Shown piece by piece: positions 6,601-8,674 of a stretch of 8,674 nt of DNA (position 1 is the first letter of the stretch; each line of letters begins with the position of its first letter). Source of the DNA: Thermoplasmata archaeon. Lineage in GTDB: Archaea > Thermoplasmatota > Thermoplasmata > RBG-16-68-12. The stretch spans positions 1 to 8,674 of the forward strand of contig JAJYKG010000081.1 in assembly GCA_021788795.1 (NCBI GenBank), read 5' to 3'. The notes under the pieces were generated by a model. The model saw nothing but the letters and a program-made list of their open reading frames with translations, was not told the origin of the DNA and searched no databases. A program made the translations under genes and the position numbers.

Positions 6601-7691
6601 TTGTCGATCTCCCCCACGCACACGTCAATCGATCCGAGGATCGCGACGGAGTCCGCGAGCTTGTTGCCGCGGAGCATGAGCGGGGTCGCCGCCATGGTGC
6701 AGAAGATGGGGCTCCGAATCTTCACGCGGTACGGCCGGTCGTCTCCGTCGCCGCAGACGTAGAAGAGGGCCTCGCCGCGCGAGTCCTCTGTGCGAACGTA
6801 GCCCTCGCCCTCCGCGCGGCGCGGGGGCTTCGTGCGGTACGCGCCCTCCTTCGGCATCTTCTCGAGCGCCTGGAGGATGATGGCGCACGATTCACGCATC
6901 TCGTTGAAGCGGCAGATGAACCGGGAATACGAGTCGCCGGCGTCGGGCCCCTTCCAGACCTGGGGCTCGAAGTCGATCTCCTCGTAGGTCTCGTAGGGGT
7001 CGAGGCGGCGGATGTCCACGTTCACGCCGCAGGCGCGGAGGTTCGGCCCGGTGACGCCCCAGTTGACCGCGTCCGCGGCGGAGATCTTCCCGACGCCCTG
7101 GGTGCGCATGTGGAAGATCTTGGACTCGTGGAGCATCTTCTCGTAGTCCGTGTCGAGCTTCTCGAGGAAGTGCTCGATGCTCCGCTTGCACATCGCGTCG
7201 AAGTTCTCTGGGATGTCGTTGCGGACGCCGCCGATGCGCGGGTAGTTCTGGTTCATCCGCGCGCCGGACATGAGCTGGATGAGGTCGAGGAACAACTCGC
7301 GCTCGCGGAGGGACCACAGGAGGACCGTGAGCAGGCCGAGGTCCGGGCCGTAGGCCGCGAGCCACATGAGGTGCGAGGCGATGCGCTGGAGCTCGAGGGC
7401 GATCACCCGCAGGTACTGCCCCCGCTCGGGCACCTCGACGCCCATCATCTTCTCCACCGCGAGGCAGTACGCGTGGGACCACGTGATCGACGAGACGTAG
7501 CAGAGGCGGTCCGTGAGGACGATGACCTTCTGGAACTCCCGCACCTCGGCGATCTTCTCGACGCCGCGGTGGAGGTAGCCGATCTCCGGCTTCGCGTCCG
7601 TGATCGTCTCGCCGTCGACCTTGACCTTCATGTTCCAGAGCCCGTGGGTCATCGGGTGCTGGGGGCCCATGTTGATCCAGAACTCGGGCAC
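6597..7691 (-). CDS. nuoD: Complex I subunit D (49-kDa-type, quinone-binding)
   Basis: A 364-residue soluble subunit homologous to the large subunit of [NiFe] hydrogenases, forming the quinone-binding cavity. Evidence: MGPQHPMTHG at 8-17 (quinone-site histidine loop), TDRLCYVSS at 60-68 with the quinone-site tyrosine (Y65), GARMNQNYPRIGGVRNDI at 143-160, WGVTGPNLRACGVNVDIR at 211-228, SRGEALFYVCGDG at 304-316, and the C-terminal ILGSIDVCVGEID (351-363). The hydrogenase metal-binding cysteine pairs are absent, as expected for this family. It starts at GTG 7691-7689, with a GGGAGGG site at 7699-7705 (7-base spacing) and a one-base gap after nuoC; only seven residues precede the first motif, so the N-terminus is short. 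D and C are separate genes. Confidence 0.96.
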   Translation of the reverse strand: MPEFWINMGPQHPMTHGLWNMKVKVDGETITDAKPEIGYLHRGVEKIAEVREFQKVIVLTDRLCYVSSITWSHAYCLAVEKMMGVEVPERGQYLRVIALELQRIASHLMWLAAYGPDLGLLTVLLWSLRERELFLDLIQLMSGARMNQNYPRIGGVRNDIPENFDAMCKRSIEHFLEKLDTDYEKMLHESKIFHMRTQGVGKISAADAVNWGVTGPNLRACGVNVDIRRLDPYETYEEIDFEPQVWKGPDAGDSYSRFICRFNEMRESCAIILQALEKMPKEGAYRTKPPRRAEGEGYVRTEDSRGEALFYVCGDGDDRPYRVKIRSPIFCTMAATPLMLRGNKLADSVAILGSIDVCVGEIDK

Positions 7692-7692
7692 C

Positions 7693-8229
7693 CTACTTCC
7701 CTCCCTTGAGCTTGCGGCGGCTGATGTACTGCCGGTCGACCTCCTGGGGGAAGTCCTTGCGGAGCGGGTGGAACTTGAAGTCCTCGGGGAGCAGGATGCG
7801 CGTCAGGTTCGGGTGGCCCTCGTAGACGATGCCCATGAGGTCCCACGCCTCGCGCTCGTGGTAGTTCGCCGCGTTCCAGAGGTCGCAGACGGACGCGATC
7901 TTCGGGTCGTCGTGCGGGATGCGCGCATTCACCTGGACCACGCAACCGGTCGCGAAGTTCTCGATGTGGTAGACGCTCTCGAAGTGGTCCTTCCAGTCCA
8001 CTGCGCTGATGCAGCCCAGGAACGTGTAGCCCGCCTTCTCCTTCAGGAAGCGGCACACGGGAACGAGGTCCGCGCGGTCGATCGCGACCTCGGCGAGCTG
8101 CTTGCGGACGACCTTGGCCTCCAGAAGCTTCGGACCGAAGGCGGCCTTCAGGGCCTCGAGCACCTCGGCCTCCGCCCCCGGGGTCGGCCGGTCCGTGATC
8201 TCCGGAGCGCCCGCCGCGACCGCGCTCAT
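7693..8229 (-). CDS. nuoC: Complex I subunit C (30-kDa-type)
   Basis: A 178-residue soluble connecting-module subunit that packs against NuoD. The signature is clear: EREAWDLMGIVYEGHPNLTR (125-144) followed by ILLPEDFKFHPLRKDFP (145-161), the classic 30-kDa subunit motif. The N-terminal part (20-80) is the usual variable alpha/beta region. ATG 8229-8227 overlaps the nuoA stop in an ATGA junction; a GAGGT-like site lies about 9 bases upstream. In most Nuo/Fpo operons nuoB separates A and C, and here it does not. The protein ends in a basic tail (RRKLKGGK). An in-frame extension upstream through nuoA is possible on paper but would use the wrong phase of nuoA and looks like a GC-rich shadow. Confidence 0.95.
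   Translation of the reverse strand: MSAVAAGAPEITDRPTPGAEAEVLEALKAAFGPKLLEAKVVRKQLAEVAIDRADLVPVCRFLKEKAGYTFLGCISAVDWKDHFESVYHIENFATGCVVQVNARIPHDDPKIASVCDLWNAANYHEREAWDLMGIVYEGHPNLTRILLPEDFKFHPLRKDFPQEVDRQYISRRKLKGGK
7699..7705 (-). promoter_or_regulatory. Ribosome binding site for nuoD (GGGAGGG)
   Basis: GGGAGGG on the minus strand, 7 bases before the GTG at 7691, inside the last codons of nuoC. It supports the non-ATG start of nuoD. Confidence 0.75.
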
Positions 8230-8603
8230 ATCTGGATGACCTCTTCCTTCTTCAGGGCGTACTGGGTGGCCACGAACATGATGCCGAGGAAGATGAGCGG
8301 GGAGTAGCGGGCGAGGGGCTGTGTCCCGGCCCCGAGGAGCCCGCCCCACGCGAACGCCCAGAGGAGGAGGAAGATCGCGGCGACGTCGAAGACGAGGAAG
8401 ATGAGCGCGAACATGTAGTACTGGAAGTGGAACTCGATCTGGGCCTCGCCCTCGGGCATCTCGCCGCACTCGTACACGAGGTCCTTCAGCGGCGTCGGGT
8501 TGGTCGGCCGGAACAGGCGGGTCGCGAAGAACGTCCCCATGGGGAAGAGGATGGCCACGATGGCGAAAATGACGACTGGGGCGTAGCTGTCGAGGAGTGC
8601 CAT
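8226..8603 (-). CDS. nuoA: Complex I subunit A (small membrane subunit, first gene of the operon)
   Basis: A 125-residue protein with three membrane helices (about 8-28, 63-86, 100-117), the normal NuoA length. The motif DLVYECGEMPEGEA (41-54) contains the conserved cysteine of the TM1-TM2 loop that lies near the quinone site. TM2 reads FALIFLVFDVAAIFLLLWAF (65-84). The aspartate (D73; E. coli D79) is kept, but the conserved glutamate two positions later (E. coli E81) is alanine (A75). As first gene its ATG 8603-8601 has no Shine-Dalgarno sequence, and a TATA-like box sits about 27 bases upstream, so the transcript is probably leaderless. Its stop overlaps the nuoC start. Confidence 0.95.
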   Translation of the reverse strand: MALLDSYAPVVIFAIVAILFPMGTFFATRLFRPTNPTPLKDLVYECGEMPEGEAQIEFHFQYYMFALIFLVFDVAAIFLLLWAFAWGGLLGAGTQPLARYSPLIFLGIMFVATQYALKKEEVIQI

Positions 8604-8616
8604 CCGGCGCAGGAAA

Positions 8617-8639
8617 AAAGGTTACCCTATTAAACCTTT
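8617..8639. promoter_or_regulatory. Inverted repeat around the TATA-like box (candidate operator)
   Basis: A perfect 7-base inverted repeat, AAAGGTT (8617-8623) and AACCTTT (8633-8639), with a 9-base spacer that contains most of the TATA-like box. A regulator bound here would block TBP/TFB. It could be chance; the regulator is unknown. Confidence 0.4.
8627..8639 (-). promoter_or_regulatory. Archaeal promoter (BRE/TATA-like) of the nuo operon
   Basis: On the minus strand, TTTAATAG (8634-8627) preceded by AAAGG (8639-8635) stands out as AT-rich in a GC-rich region and resembles an archaeal BRE plus TATA box. Its centre is about 27 bases from the nuoA ATG, so transcription would begin at or within a few bases of the start codon. 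No bacterial -35/-10 pair is apparent. Confidence 0.65.
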
Positions 8640-8651
8640 GGCGGGCGCGGC

Positions 8652-8674
8652 TCCGACGGGCCGGGCCCGTCGGA
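8652..8674. other. Perfect 10-bp hairpin at the right edge of the window
   Basis: TCCGACGGGC (8652-8661) and GCCCGTCGGA (8665-8674) form a perfect GC-rich stem with a 3-base loop. The stem may extend past the window edge. No T-run follows on the minus strand. It lies upstream of the nuo promoter and could end a neighbouring transcript or be a palindromic protein site. Confidence 0.6.

Noticed and set aside
8230..8469. N-terminal extension of nuoC upstream of ATG 8229
   Set aside because: The extra residues are an R/P/H-rich out-of-phase reading of nuoA, while the ATGA overlap and family length support 8229.
8640..8674. Possible tRNA 3' end on the minus strand (sequence ending GCCCGCCA)
   Set aside because: There is no TTCRA T-loop; the hairpin has a 3-base loop and does not fit a T-arm.

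Overview
The window holds a single tightly packed operon, read entirely on the minus strand, for the membrane arm and connecting module of a complex I-type (Nuo/Fpo-family) proton-pumping oxidoreductase. In transcription order the genes are nuoA, nuoC, nuoD, nuoH, nuoJ (split into two genes), nuoK, nuoL, nuoM, and a second nuoM-like gene cut by the left edge. Most junctions are 4-base stop/start overlaps (ATGA or GTGA) or gaps of a few bases, and most internal starts have a GGAGG-type ribosome binding site, so the genes are almost certainly co-transcribed and translationally coupled.

The organism looks like an archaeon with GC-rich DNA, most likely an uncultured euryarchaeal lineage such as Thermoplasmatota. 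The clues are a TATA-like box about 27 bases before the first start codon with no Shine-Dalgarno site there (a leaderless first gene), NuoJ encoded as two half-length genes, and archaeal-looking subunit sequences (for example GPTTVSALIHAATMV in NuoL). This placement is inference; no rRNA or taxonomic marker is present.

Layout, right to left: 8604-8674 is the promoter region, with a TATA-like box inside a 7-9-7 inverted repeat and a perfect 10-bp hairpin at the window edge. 6597-8603 encodes NuoA, NuoC and NuoD, which link the quinone site to the membrane. 5350-6600 is NuoH. 4464-5307 encodes the small membrane subunits J1, J2 and K. 1-4396 encodes the large antiporter-like subunits L, M and M2. 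No stretch over 300 bases lacks a gene.

The most interesting signal is a pair of matching observations. A second NuoM-type antiporter subunit follows nuoM, about half identical to it by eye. NuoL also carries a 26-residue tandem duplication in the C-terminal lateral (amphipathic) helix region, the part that clamps the antiporter subunits together. Together they suggest a lengthened complex I with a fourth pumping subunit. I recall such 'two-NuoM' cassettes, including on archaeal environmental fosmids, being described by Chadwick and colleagues in 2018, so the class is probably not new, but this copy appears to show how the helix was lengthened. In addition, the two Fe-S subunit genes that normally sit in this order, nuoB (between A and C) and nuoI (between H and J), are both absent, and several acidic residues of the quinone-to-pump proton path (in NuoA, NuoH and NuoK) are substituted.
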